Both the position numbers and the translations under genes were made by a program. 64,000 nt of DNA from Abelmoschus esculentus (taxonomy: Eukaryota > Streptophyta > Magnoliopsida > Malvales > Malvaceae): the NCBI GenBank assembly GCA_035048815.1, contig JAUCBN010000043.1, positions 6,637,001 to 6,701,000 on the forward strand, in the 5' to 3' direction. Under the pieces are notes generated by a model. The model searched no databases and was not told the origin of the DNA. It worked only from the letters and a program-made list of their open reading frames with translations. This document shows positions 12,038-23,582 of this stretch, in pieces; the first letter of the stretch is position 1, and every line of letters starts with the position of its first letter.

Positions 12038-15021
12038 TAGGGAGTAAAAAGTTGATCCGACCTGGAAACCCACCTGTTCGAATTAGAATTTGGTTTGACC
12101 CGGGGATGTAATGACCCGAACCTAATCTGTAACCAACTGTTGTTGACCTGAATCCGAGTTGGACCTGTTACTATAGTAACTGAACCCGAACTGTATCCGA
12201 CCGAGAATGACCTGAACCCGATTTTAACCTATTAATGTAGACCTGAAACCCGATTTATATCCAACTGAAACGAACCCGAACTTGAGTCTGACCTGGCAAA
12301 TAACCGATATTACCCGATTGAATTGACCCGAGACCTAATTTTACCCGACCTGTTTTGAACTCGACCTGTTTTGAACCCGACCTAATAAATGACCCGACTT
12401 GTTTTGTACCTGACCTGTTATTGACCTGAACTAATATTAACAAAACTTAATATTTACATGACATATAATTAAATATACTATAATTTGATGAAATTAAAAT
12501 ATTGATAAATATAATTAAGCTTAAAAAATAGAATTAGACATAAGAATTAATTTAGGATTAATATTCAAATATAGTATTACATATTTAATTAAATTAATTT
12601 ATTTACTATTTTATTTAGTTTTAATATATTTAATTTTAATTATAATTTTAAATTTAATACATACATTATATATTAGTAATATACATACATTAACTCATGA
12701 ATAAATTAAATATATATTTATTAGTATATATTTAAGTATATATAATATATATTATATATTATATATATTATAAATATATTATATAATACATTAATACATA
12801 AAATATAATATATATACGTATATCATATGTATTAAAGTGTATTATATATGTATTAAATTATATTATATATATAGTATATATTAATGTATATTATATACAT
12901 ATATTAATATATACATCTAGTATATATACATATATATAAAAAATAAATATACATATATTAATGTATATATCTAATATATATCTTATATACATATATATAT
13001 ATATAAATATATATTAATATATATATATATATTATACATATAAATATCATAATAAATATACATATATTTTAATTAATTATTTTAAATCAAATTGATTTGA
13101 CTTTTGAAGTAAATTTAAAATTAAAATTTTGAGGAAAATTTTTTGATTTTAGGGGGAATTTTTGATTTTAACATGTGGTGGGAGGGGGAATTTTTTATTT
13201 TGGGGAGGAGAAATTTTTGATTTTAATCGGTTTGGGGTGGGGGAAATTTTTTAATTTTAACTTTTGGGGGATTTGATTTTAAACAAGGTTGAAGGAAGGA
13301 TTTGAGGGGATATATATATATATAATATGTTATATAATATATACATATAATATGATATATTTATTATATATATGTATAATATGATACATATATATACATT
13401 AAAAATAAATATGTATGTATGATATATATAATGTATATATGTATAATACATATACATATAACATACATATATATTAATATATAATACATATACATATAAT
13501 ATATATAACATTACATATTTACATTATTAACATACATATGTATATATATATATATGTATAATGTACTAATACATACTAACACATGTGACATATTAAGTTA
13601 TTAACATACATATATATAATATATATACTAAACTACTACTAATATATATTAATACATATATTAAAAATTAATATATATGTTAATATGTATGATATATGTA
13701 TAATATATTATATATACATATAATACATATACATATAGATTATAATATACATGATATATATATATATATTAATATATACATGTACTATATACTAATTACT
13801 ATATACAATTATACATACACATATGTTATATATGTATATAACATACATATATGATATATTGAATTATTGATATATATATTAATATATTAATGTACTATGT
13901 ATAATACTATTACTACTATTAAATACTAATCTATTATTACTATGTATACATATAACATACATTGATACATATATTATATATATGAATGTTAGAATGTACT
14001 TATGTAGTTATGTATTATGTATAATTAATAATTGTATACATTATAAATATATTATACATACATTATACATATAACATATCTAATTACTAGACATTTAATT
14101 ATCAATATACATTATATAAATATTTATATTAGTTATTAAATTATTAATGTATTATATATATAGTGTAATGTATATTATATTTTAATATATATTATAATTT
14201 TATTTTGCATATATATATATATTATTAATTGATTTATAGTATTATTTCATAAATGATATTATGTCATAAATAGTATTATTCCTTATTCTAGTATTATTTT
14301 ACTTCCAAAATTAGTATTATTTTATAAATTATTAATCAATATATAGTATTATTCTATTTACAAATATAATATTAGTCCATTTATAGTATTACTCCATATA
14401 GTATATTTTTTACTTATAGTATAAATTTCTTATATAGTATTAATTTTATATATATTATTATTATTACATTTATAGTATAAATTTTATATATTGTCTAAAA
14501 TTTATTTTTAATTTTTGAAATATATTAAACTATAGTATAATTATAAATTTATAATGTATTGAAGATAAAATTTTAATACTTTTAATTATTATTAAAGTTA
14601 TAATTTTTGTTGATTTTTTTAAATTTTAAAATTTAATCTTTAATTTTATGGTCTAATATTTATTCGTTTTTTTACGTATTTATAAAAAATCAAAATTAAT
14701 AATTTAAATTACTATGAATATAAAATCAAAATTAATTCGACCTGAAACAAAACTGACTTGAAATGAACCCGACCTGAAATACAACCGACCTGAAATAGAC
14801 CCGACCTGAAATGAAACTGTCAATTATCCGATTTGGACCCGAACTGTTTGAACCCGACCTGAAATGGATCCGATCTGAAACGAACCCGACCTAAAATGGA
14901 CCCGCACCCGACCCGAATCGAGTCAAAACATCAAATTAACCTAAAATGACCTGTATCCGATTTTACCCGACCTGACAATACTCGACCTGAAACTCATCGA
15001 GTAACTGGTTTTACATCCCTA
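12038..15021. mobile_element. Probable non-autonomous hAT-like element with CCCGACC-rich ends
   Basis: The ends are short inverted repeats: left TAGGGAGTAAAAAGTTG, right (read inward on the minus strand) TAGGGATGTAAAACCAG. They are flanked by near-identical 8-bp words, TTTTCCCA (12030-12037) and TTTCCCCA (15022-15029). Next to each end is a 300-400-bp block of degenerate ACCTGAA/ACCCGACC words (12060-12435, 14737-15015). The centre is long AT microsatellite-like sequence (12640-14480). No transposase ORF is present; the 84-aa ORF at 13257 is translated microsatellite. hAT elements are known for TAGGG-type termini, 8-bp duplications and GC-rich subterminal repeats. Oddly, the subterminal words have the same orientation at both ends. 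The alternative is a tandem array split by AT-rich expansion. Confidence 0.5.
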
Positions 15022-15029
15022 TTTCCCCA

Positions 15030-15515
15030 AGGAAATCGGAATCTCTGATTTTTTTTTCTTTCTGTTGCCAACTCTGGAAATGTGAAACCAACTATCGTGT
15101 TGCAACATCCAATGATTTAGTGGCTTTTTTGCATGAAAGAGATATGGTATAAGAGATGCTTTTTAGTTTTAATACATACGTGGACAAATAATGTTGTTTG
15201 TCAATGCACTAGAGATGTATTAAATTTTAGTTATAAGATATATTCTCCTTCTTCCTTTTATTATTAATAATATTTTTAGATTAAATCAATATAATTTTAA
15301 ATATTAAGTATTAAATTATATTAAATTAAGATCAAATTAATAAATTTATAAATATTAAAGATTAAATTAATTGAATTATTTTAAATTAGAATTGAATTTG
15401 AATGAATAAATGTTGGTGACTAAAATGATAACATATACACATAACAAGGACAAATATATGATTATACAAAAATTAAAAATATATGCTAATTGTCGGCGTA
15501 TGTCCATGTACCCCA
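15030..15515. other. Spacer upstream of the zinc-finger gene
   Basis: AT-rich sequence with degenerate AATTAAATT words; no gene or repeat boundary seen. Confidence 0.5.
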
Positions 15516-15516
15516 T

Positions 15517-15712
15517 CTGTTTATAAAGTTGAATTCAAAAGTGGAAAAGTCAAAGTCAACCGACTTTCTTAATTTCTTAATTAGGATAAGGAATCCAGCG
15601 GTGGTATTGTGCCTTGGTGCTGGTGGGGAGTTGAGTATTTGACTTGAAATCCGCCGGCGCCGCCAAGAGGGAAAACTCAAAGACCAACACGCGTTCAACT
15701 CACTATTTGACT
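15517..15712 (+). promoter_or_regulatory. W-box cluster, DRE motif and TATA-like box of the ZAT10-like gene
   Basis: A TATA-like TTTATAAAG lies near 15519. TTGACT W-box cores lie on the minus strand at about 15548-15553 and 15554-15559 (plus strand AAGTCAAAGTCAACC), and on the plus strand at 15639-15644 and 15707-15712. The CRT/DRE core ACCGAC is at 15559-15564, overlapping the second W-box. W-boxes bind WRKY factors and DREs bind DREB/CBF factors; both are known to control ZAT10/ZAT12 genes in stress. The actual transcription start is not determined, so some motifs may lie in the 5' UTR. Confidence 0.5.
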
Positions 15713-15865
15713 CGTTTCCCACTTTCTAACAAACTTCCTTTCAAATCCTCCTTTAAAATACCCTCTCAGTCTCAACCACGACTCACAAGTCTCCATTCAC
15801 ATAACAAATCTATTGTCTTCCTTCTTCCTTTAGAGTTTAGATTTCCAATCTTCCTTTCCATTTCC

Positions 15866-16612
15866 ATGGATTTAGAATTAGAAGATCTTCCATCTCCAAC
15901 ATCAGCTCCTTCAACCTCCAGCTTTCACTGCCTCGACTCCTTCAAAAAGGGAAAGCGTTCTAAGCGACCGCGTTCAGACCAACTCACCACCACCGACGAT
16001 GAATACCTCGCTCTCTGCCTCATCATGCTCGCACGCGGCGCTACTGACAACTCCTCCAACGCCGCTTTCAAGAACTATTCTCCTGCTCTAACCAGTACCA
16101 CCGTACAACCACAGGGTGCGGCAGCGGAGGAAAAAGTTAGCTACAAGTGCAGGGTTTGCAACAAGGCCTTTCACTCCTACCAGGCTTTGGGTGGCCACAA
16201 AGCCAGCCACCGGAAACTCATGGCCGGAAACGATGACCAGTCAACCACCACTTCTTCCACCGTAAGCATAGTCAACTCCGGCGCGTCGAACCCCAGCGGT
16301 AGGTCCCACGAGTGTTCCATCTGCCACAGAAGCTTCCCTACGGGACAGGCCTTGGGTGGGCATAAGCGATTGCATTATGAAGGTGGCAGAGCGAACAGCG
16401 GGACGACATCGGAAAAAGCAGGCTCCACTAGTAGTACCGTGGAGCATACCATCAGCGGCCAGCGGGTTTTTGACCTGAACCTTCCGCCTCTTCCGGAATT
16501 CTCTCGGCGTAACTTATTTGTTTCCGGCGGTGATGATGAAGTGGAAAGCCCACACCCTTCGAAGAAGCCACGCCTCGTGATACGGATGCCTCCCAAAATC
16601 GAAGTCAACTAA
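15866..16612 (+). CDS. C1-2i Cys2His2 zinc-finger repressor, ZAT10/STZ-like
   Basis: Intronless, 248 aa. The domains are in the order known for this class. A basic B-box/nuclear signal (KKGKRSKRPRSD) lies near residue 30, and an L-box (EEYLALCLIMLARG-like, here DEYLALCLIMLARG) near 50. Two C2H2 fingers follow, each with the plant QALGGH signature: YKCRVCNKAFHSYQALGGH and HECSICHRSFPTGQALGGH. A C-terminal EAR repression motif (FDLNLPPLPEF) comes before the tail. The open frame extends upstream to 15644, but ATG 15866 was chosen because it gives the family-length protein and an MDLELEDL start; the upstream part is rich in Ser/Arg and reads as 5' UTR. Expected role: a stress-induced transcriptional repressor in the nucleus. 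W-box and DRE motifs upstream agree with this. Close alternatives are ZAT6, ZAT8 or SCOF-1 type members. Confidence 0.93.
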   Translation: MDLELEDLPSPTSAPSTSSFHCLDSFKKGKRSKRPRSDQLTTTDDEYLALCLIMLARGATDNSSNAAFKNYSPALTSTTVQPQGAAAEEKVSYKCRVCNKAFHSYQALGGHKASHRKLMAGNDDQSTTTSSTVSIVNSGASNPSGRSHECSICHRSFPTGQALGGHKRLHYEGGRANSGTTSEKAGSTSSTVEHTISGQRVFDLNLPPLPEFSRRNLFVSGGDDEVESPHPSKKPRLVIRMPPKIEVN

Positions 16613-16690
16613 ACAAATACAATATCTTTTTGTAGGAATTACATTTTAGAATTTGGATTATTTTTTTCCCACTTTTGATTTGTTGAAACA

Positions 16691-16770
16691 ATTCAATTGC
16701 TATTCTTACAAATTAGTCGATTCAATTCAATTGCTATTCTTACAAATTAGTCAATTCAATTCAATTGTTT
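16691..16770 (+). repeat. 34-bp tandem duplication in the zinc-finger 3' UTR region
   Basis: ATTCAATTGCTATTCTTACA is present at 16691 and again from 16725, a period of 34 bp. The second copy is followed by a partial third start (TCAATTCAATTG). It lies about 80-160 bp after the stop codon, so it is probably transcribed. Confidence 0.75.
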
Positions 16771-17169
16771 ATCTATCTCCGGCAAACTGTTGTATAATAT
16801 TATTATTATTAACAGTTTTTTCAGCTAAAATATAACCATCAAAATGTAATCTTCAACAATCTTAGACGTGTTTGGGTTTTACAAGTTTCAGCTTTGTTTT
16901 AAACAAAAGGAATAAACCCTAAGTTTGTTTGTTGTTGTCCCCATTTTCAGGGAACCTTCCTTCTTCCCCAAAGTACAAAAGTAGTTTTGAACCGGAGGTT
17001 GTCTGGAAGAGATCTTTCTAAATTTACAGCTGGAACTAGTAAACCAAAATTAATTACGACCTTGTGAGCCACACAAAACATTGAACCTACAGACAACATG
17101 CTGAAGGTCAAAACGTTGACTCGGTGTCGGTGGTTTGCGTTATGCGCACGTTGCGAACCATAAAATGGT
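16771..17169. other. Spacer between the zinc-finger gene and tRNA-Lys
   Basis: No gene or repeat recognised. The 88-aa minus ORF reaching into the tRNA (16947-17213) is rejected because it overlaps the tRNA gene. Confidence 0.5.
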
Positions 17170-17173
17170 AAAA
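17170..17173 (-). terminator. Pol III T-run terminator
   Basis: Four consecutive T on the minus strand, 7 nt after the tRNA 3' end; a T-run of four or more is the known Pol III stop signal. Confidence 0.55.
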
Positions 17174-17180
17174 TTCTATC

Positions 17181-17253
17181 CGCCCACCGTGGGGCTCGAA
17201 CACACAACCACAAGGTTAAGAGCCTTGCGCTCTACCGACTGAGCTAGACGGGC
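17181..17253 (-). tRNA. tRNA-Lys (anticodon CTT)
   Basis: 73 nt, no intron. The acceptor arm GCCCGTC pairs with GGTGGGC (two G-T pairs), with discriminator G. The D arm is GCTCAGTCGGTAGAGC; the anticodon stem CAAGG/CCTTG has loop CTCTTAA; the T arm is GTGTG-TTCGAGC-CCCAC. Internal A and B boxes are intact. One T-stem pair is a T-C mismatch where the usual plant tRNA-Lys has G-C, so the copy may be slightly decayed. CCA is not encoded, as expected for a nuclear gene. Confidence 0.93.
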
Positions 17254-17274
17254 CTGACTGGTGGTGTAAGAAGT

Positions 17275-17425
17275 TCAAACATAAAATCTTATATTGAATA
17301 TCGATCATATAATGAAACCATCATAATCTATCCAAGGCTTATTATTAACCTAAGACGTGCATCTAAAGCTAACCCATCGTCATTCATTATATGAAAGCAA
17401 CCAAATACGATGCTTATATACAAAG
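17275..17425. repeat. Direct repeat copy 1 (downstream of the QWRF gene)
   Basis: About 140 bp resembling 18290-18425. Shared words include GCATCTAAAGCTAA, CATTCAT, ATATGAAAGC-like and GACCAAAT-like strings in the same order. Copy 2 lies inside intron 4 of the QWRF gene, so exons 5 and 6 lie between the two copies. Confidence 0.6.
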
Positions 17426-17684
17426 AATCATTTGTCCAACATGGGAAACATCATTTATACAGATATATACACATTTTTATTTGGTTGGCCCAACCTAACC
17501 TTAGAATCACACTGGTTCCTTTCAAACTACAGATACAACTATGTTTTACATTTTAATGTATCGATACAAAGTCCAAATCATCATCTTCTTGCTTGTAAAA
17601 TTCAATCAATTATCGAAAACTTTCTTGTTACCCTTGGAATAATCATAATTCTGGTCCATACTAGACGAAGGTATTGACTTGAAA

Positions 17685-20600
17685 TCAGATGAGATTTACA
17701 CTTTTGTTGTCAAAGGTAGAAGATAAATGGTGTAGTTGTAAAATGAGCGTTCTAAGGTTACATTCCCTTACCTGGTAATTAGAGACCCCATAAGTTTTGA
17801 AACAAGTTTAAAGTATGCAAACAAAACAGAAAATGAATTTACCCGCATGGCTGCAATTACTGGCAAAAGTTCTTTGCATCGATAGAGTAAAGCAAGCTCA
17901 TTGGTGCTTAAATTTATGAGTTCTACCACCAATGTGTTAACTTTCGCAACCTATGGACAGAAGAGCAGGAACAGGATAAAGCGATAAGACAAGTGTTGAT
18001 CAATTTGTTGATAAAGGATACAAAATTACGAAAACATGGAAACAACTAGCCAAATAGAGTAGAAAGAGTAGGTATCAAACTAAGAACACAAGAATTAAAC
18101 CTTTCAGGATAATGCAAGTTTACCAAACCAAATACTCCCTTAGTATATGTTTTGATTTCCCCTGAAAAAAGTAGGACCTAGGGAGGGGATTGGATGGTGC
18201 TCCCCTAGGCATGAATATTTTTAGCATTTATGATTTAATCCGTGACACCAGAAAAGACCTAACCAACCAAATCTGCATTTGATTCAACACATATAACAAA
18301 CCTATCATATTATATCTAAGGTTTAGTTATTAAGAGAAGATATGCATCTAAAGCTAAAACCGTCATCATTCATGTTATATAAATGAAAGCGACCAAATGC
18401 AAAGCTTTTACATATAATAAAATAAAAAGACTAGCCGACCTTTAAATGTTTGTTAAAGAAAAAAACTTCTTATTAGGTAATGATATCTTACTATTAAATT
18501 AATTTTTGTTGTTTGTATCTTGTCTATATTACTGCTTAGGAGTTAGGTGCATGACGCAAATTAGTCTGGATCAATCAGGGCGAAGCCCAAAAACCAGAAA
18601 AGCAATAAAAAACTACTGCTTAAAAAAATAAAGAGTTTGCAAATAAAAGGGGATGATAGTAGCAACTTCAAAGTTTGCACATAAAAAGGGAACAAAGAAA
18701 ACTTCAAAGTTCAGGCATTAAATAATGAAGGGTGAGAGGAGAAAGAGAGATGAGATAAACAAAAGAAAGAATTACCTTTGATAATAATGAGCATAGGGAG
18801 GATATTATTGCTTGCATTACATCAACTGCTGAAAAAATTGCATCCTTCAATTTTGGGACATCAGCCTGAACAAATAAAGAGACAAGCAAGTGTTTCCCCC
18901 CCTTCTTTTTAACACCCAAATAAAGTAAAGCTTAAAGGAAACTTTCAAGTTTTAAAATAAGGAACTTACTCTTGCCCCACAAACTACTGGAAGGCGGAGT
19001 GTGCTAGCCGTCAGAGCTTCGATAGCCCCAGACAAATAACTGCAATAATCATGGTCCAGGACAGCCCATTCATCCAAAAATATCATCTGTACTTATCAGT
19101 GAAAATAATTAGTAGTCAATAGAATAAAAAAAAAAACGATTTCGTGAACTGAAACATGCAATTCAAATAAAATACTTGAAAGAAACGGAAGATACGGAAG
19201 ACCAGAATATAAATTTCAGGTTTCTTCAGATAAGCAGCAGTAACTTCACAAAATATATTCACGAGGTTACACTCAAGTTCCAATTTCAAGCACAATTAAT
19301 AAGGGAGGGGGTGACAGCCAGAGAATCTACAATTTCAAATGTTAAGGAAGAGGTAGACAATGAAACAATCGAATTGAGATCAACAAAATGATTAGACGTC
19401 TTAAAACAGTCAAAGAAAAAAGTTCAAGCCAACAATAAATACATCTAGTAGGGAGATATGGTTCTTACTTGCCCCTTGAGGATGGAAATCAGCTTCAAAA
19501 TTTGCCTCAGAAACTGTAACTCGTTTCTTTTGGCTCTAACAGATTCTCGCAGTTTTGAGGTAGTAATCCATACGTTATAGAGGCTCTTCTGTAACAGGAA
19601 CATGTTAACAAAAGAATTCATCTTCATTTTTACTCACTTCAGTTAAGATGGTCAAAAACATAAACTGTAAGTAAACTGTCCATGCATTATTGATGACTTT
19701 TCTGTAATACGAACATGATGACAAAAGGATTTTCCACCATGTTTTAACATGATCAAACTCGTTTTAAGCCACACGGCAACTCTGTTGCTTGCACGCTACA
19801 GAATTTCTACACCATAAAAGTAATTAGAACCGCAAAGGCAGAGTAAAAATGAAGATAAAATGCAAGAAAGGCAATTTTCTCACAATTTAACATAACATAC
19901 AACATTAACAGCTGAGAGTTGTGCTGCCAAATTACACTAAGAGTGAATTCCTATGAATGTTGAAATAGTAAAGCATGCAAAGTTGAATCATACAAACAAC
20001 ATGGTAGCAGTAGTCAGTAGTCAGTAGCACAAAGCCTTAAATGCAGCAAGAGAGTGAATACCTCTGTATTAGATCTTTTGGAAGACAGAGTCGCATCTGC
20101 TCTAGCATTAACAAAACGCCACTGCAACAAATGGTTATGTAGTAGCCTCAACAAATGAGCATCTGTAACTTTGTTCTCCCTGACCTTAAAAACATCACCA
20201 ACTAAGCTCAAAATCGATGGCCTATTTACCAAATTATCACCCAACCCAAGCTTACTTGGTGTCGCAGGCCGAACTGGCATATGAATTGACCATAACTGGC
20301 TTCTGTTGTTCAATACACCTTTTGGAGACGACGAAGGACTACTTCCGTACTTGTCTCGTACAATTTGCTTAGAGTGCGCCTTATATTTCTTAGGAACCCG
20401 GTAACCAGGATCGGACCGGCATAACTGATTAGCAGTCTCTTGCCAGGACCGACCTGAAACCATTATTCCCCGAGGCCCACGCTTAACATCTCCGTCTCCG
20501 GAAGAACTTTCCGGAGCTCCTGAAGTACTACTAGAAGAAGCACTTTTGGTATCAGAAGTTGCTAGATCACATTGAGGCTTAGATTTAACGGGAGTAACGG

Positions 20601-21291
20601 CCGTTATATCTCTATTATCAACCATAGAGCGCTGCAGTGCCCTAACCACATTGCTGTTTACAGAACGGTTCAATCTCTTCCGCTCATCAGTGCTAGTAAC
20701 TGAATTTGTTAGCCTTAACTTCTTCGGCCACCTCTCTGCTTTTGAAATTCCCACTTGCTCTCTTCCTTTCCGTGGAGTCGTTGGCACCGTTGGCTTCCGC
20801 CTCTCCGGCGTTCCTTGCCTTGCAGCGCTTGGTGATGAGGCTGGTTTAGCTTTCCTACGCTGATAGGAAAACGAATCTCCCTGAGACGAAACGGATAAAT
20901 CACAGTTGTTACTGTTGTTGTTACCTGTTATACCACTTTTCAAGTCCATATAATTATTAGGCAGCGGCGTCACCTCATGTCTTCTCTCCACTGCTTGCGA
21001 CCGCTTGATACCTGATGGAGCCGTGCGTTTTGACGTCGTGATGGCCTTCGAGTGAGGACTCCTCGTCGAAACCACTGGTGGTGGACAATGCTTGGTGGGA
21101 TGCGAGGAAGAATTTGAGGTGGATGTGGACAAATAACGAGAAATGAACTTTCCGGATTTTTGACGGCGAGAAGTGATGGTATTATCGGGGTCGGATAGCA
21201 ACAACGGAGTCCGCGACGCGTTTTGGTGCAGCGGTAGCCCTCCTCCTACCTGTTTGGGTTTTACCGTAGCGGATACGGCAGCAGCAACCAT
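17685..21291 (-). CDS. QWRF-motif microtubule-associated protein (AUG8/EDE1/SCO3 family)
   Basis: Six exons in transcript order join in frame to 583 aa: 21291-20062, 19588-19469, 19086-18970, 18865-18776, 17950-17843, 17771-17685. Exon 1 (410 codons) encodes a basic, Ser/Pro-rich disordered region (RYLSTSTSNSS, KRTAPSGIKRS, GRSWQETANQLCRSDPG), the part that binds microtubules in this family, and ends with the defining QWRF motif at residues about 390-393 (HNHLLQWRFVNARAD). Exons 2-6 encode the conserved helical DUF566 part (SLYNVWITTSKLRESV, LDEWAVLDHDYCSYLSGAIE, DAIFSAVDVMQAI, ECNLRTLILQLHHL). The family includes the augmin subunit AUG8, EDE1 and SCO3, which act on spindle, phragmoplast or cortical microtubules. 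The start at 21291 (MVAAAV) matches my memory of the family; an in-frame ATG at 21339 is the alternative. All introns are GT-AG. Confidence 0.92.
18290..18425. repeat. Direct repeat copy 2 (in QWRF intron 4)
   Basis: The partner of 17275-17425, in the same orientation and diverged. It lies wholly in the intron between exons 4 and 5. Confidence 0.6.
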
Positions 21292-21784
21292 TGCCGGCTT
21301 CTCACAAAACTCAATTCCTAATCGAAAATCCACTTCCATTTTATTTTTTAAAAAAGGAAAAATCATAGTAGCATAAACTGTTCATGATTTAGGCTTAAAA
21401 AAAACCAGAATTAAACAGATTTCTCTTTCTTTAATTAAAGTTGGAATTTCCAGAGAGGAAAAGAAAAAAGAAGGGCGGGAACAGGAGCGTTGGCGACGAA
21501 ATCGTGAGCGAAAAACGAGAAATATGTTAAAAGTCTTTAGGTTGGGGGGGGGGGGAGATTAGAGATCCTAACGGTCGTAGCAGGAGACGAACGTACTGGC
21601 GGGGTTTTATTGGTGTGGGGACGCGCGTGTAGGTACACGTGGTAACGACTTTTGTGGTTTTGTTTTCGGGTACAGATAACGGAATTGGTAGATGTTTGTG
21701 AAGGGAGACTATTGACATTTTCGGTGACGTTAAGCTTACGACGACGTTTCTGGGTACAAAAGAAATTTGAGAATATCAAAATTA
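21292..21784 (-). promoter_or_regulatory. QWRF 5' UTR and promoter
   Basis: Upstream of the start is a purine/pyrimidine-rich leader to about 21500. A run of 12 G (21544-21555, so C12 on the coding strand) and a G-box CACGTG at 21636-21641 (ACACGTGG) follow. No clear TATA box is visible, as is common for housekeeping cytoskeletal genes. The 63- and 80-aa minus ORFs here are not supported. Confidence 0.45.
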
Positions 21785-22384
21785 AATAAAATTAGACTCT
21801 TTTAATAAGGCAAATGTAGTTAATTTAAACTTAAAATAATTTTAAATATGATTAGCACATAATAAAATGTTATATTAAAACATTTCTAAAATTAAAATCT
21901 ATGAAAGTATTTGTCTATTTTAAGGTAAATTTAGTAAAATAATGTTGTTAAAAATAGCAAAATGGGGTAGTTCGAGATTTATTTAGATTAAAAAAATAAG
22001 AATCAAGTACTTGCAAATAAATAATCTTTTATATGCATTCCTTCGTTTTACCTCACCATCCAAATAATCCTCACTTTGCTTAATTAATTTGGTTTATGTC
22101 TTATTAAGTATCTTTAAAACAAATTATTTTCAAGTTTTCTTTACTCCATTGCTAAAGGCATACTTTGTGGAGCAAAAAGAATGAAGACCTTGAAATCATC
22201 CTTCTTTGAGTTCTTCTAACTCTACCCCGACTTTAACCTTCTTTCCACCTCTTTAATTCTTCTAGATCTTCCGCTTGGGTCCTCTTGGCACCAAACAATT
22301 CATTAGTTTATATCAAAATTAATATTTTAACATTTTCGTATTTTGTTTGCTCATATAAAGATAGACATGAATTATTTCAACGTG
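21785..22384. other. AT-rich spacer
   Basis: No gene, repeat boundary or RNA gene recognised. Confidence 0.5.
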
Positions 22385-22725
22385 ATTGGAATGTTTAGAT
22401 TGTGCACGTGTTCTGAGAGACGAATAAAGTGACAGATAGTTTGGCCAAATTGTTGAGGAACGCTACGCTTGAGACTCGTATCTTTTATGAGACTCCGTTG
22501 GTTGTTAGAGATTTGGTTATTGCAGATCGTGAGGGAGCTTTAAGAGGCGATTGAGAATGAATCCTTTTATGGTTTTCATGTTTATTGATCTCATATGATA
22601 CATATTTTGTCGGTTAAGGTATTTTCATAGGTACTCTTTTTCTCCATATAAGTGTAAGGAAGTTTTTAATGAGGCCTGTAAAATACCTCTAATATATGGT
22701 TTTTAATCAATAAAATTATACTATT
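22385..22725 (+). pseudogene. 3' remnant of a plant LINE (RNase H-like tail)
   Basis: One frame from about 22385 to 22552 reads like the C-terminal RNase H-like region of plant non-LTR elements: NKVTDSLAKLLRN resembles the usual 'NxxADxLAK' block and is followed by ETPLVVRDLVIADREG. Two in-frame stops interrupt it, one (TGA in HVF-stop-ETN) fitting decay of CGA. Downstream lie a 3' UTR and an A-rich tail (CAATAAAATTATACTATTTCATAAAAAA). Only the extreme 3' end is present, as expected for a 5'-truncated LINE. Confidence 0.6.
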
Positions 22726-23582
22726 TCATAAAAAAATATTTTATGTTTAAAATATAATTCAAATCATTGATTAAAGTAAATTAATATCATTGATGACAAA
22801 TCATTATTTACATCATTAATCCACTATACCTAATTTTGCGTTGCACCCTTATTTCTCCCTATAATGTGTCAATATATATTTTTATTTCTTTTAATTGCTA
22901 CGACATTAATTTTAATGTTGATCGTCGATTATCGATTATATATATATATATTTTGATTTTAATTTTTAATAAGAATGTCTTTATCTTTATGATATATTTT
23001 TTTGTTATTTATCTTTATTCGACATGTTTTTCATCTTATTTTTCAGTCGATTGACCATTCATTTTATTTTATATTTTTATAGTATTAGATTTGATGACTT
23101 CACAAGATCAAGACGACGCTCATTTGTAATACTATAGATCCTCCATGCTTTGGACCCATTGATCAAATTCAGATACATGCTTTGTATTCGTGAATAGTTT
23201 CTCACGACACTTAGCTCTGATTTGCGGTTCTCGATAGTCTATCAATAACTTAATACCTTTTGTAGTTCATTTGTTGTTGTAGTCAAATTTATTCATATTT
23301 TTTTTCTAAAATAATTTATTTTTTATGTCAATGTTATAAAATATCTAAATTATATATTTAATTTATGATAATAATTATAAACCTTTATTATAGTCTTAGA
23401 TATTTACTCTTTAAAATAAAATTTGTCATTTCTATTAAGAAAAACATTAATACACTCCTTTTAATAAACCTTTATTATAGTTTTAGATATTTATGATGAT
23501 AATTATGTGCATTATTTTTTTTCTTTTACACCCGAACAATATATTTTTTAATGTTTATATATATTATCATATAATTTTTTTT
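22726..23582. other. AT-rich spacer
   Basis: No supported gene; the 72-aa ORF at 22836 is low-complexity AT-rich translation. Confidence 0.5.

Noticed and set aside
13257..13511. 84-aa Tyr/Ile-rich ORF
   Set aside because: Direct translation of an AT microsatellite; no protein-like composition.
15486..16608. Minus-strand ORFs opposite the zinc-finger gene
   Set aside because: Antisense shadows of a well-supported CDS.
16947..17213. 88-aa minus ORF
   Set aside because: Overlaps the tRNA-Lys gene; no domain.
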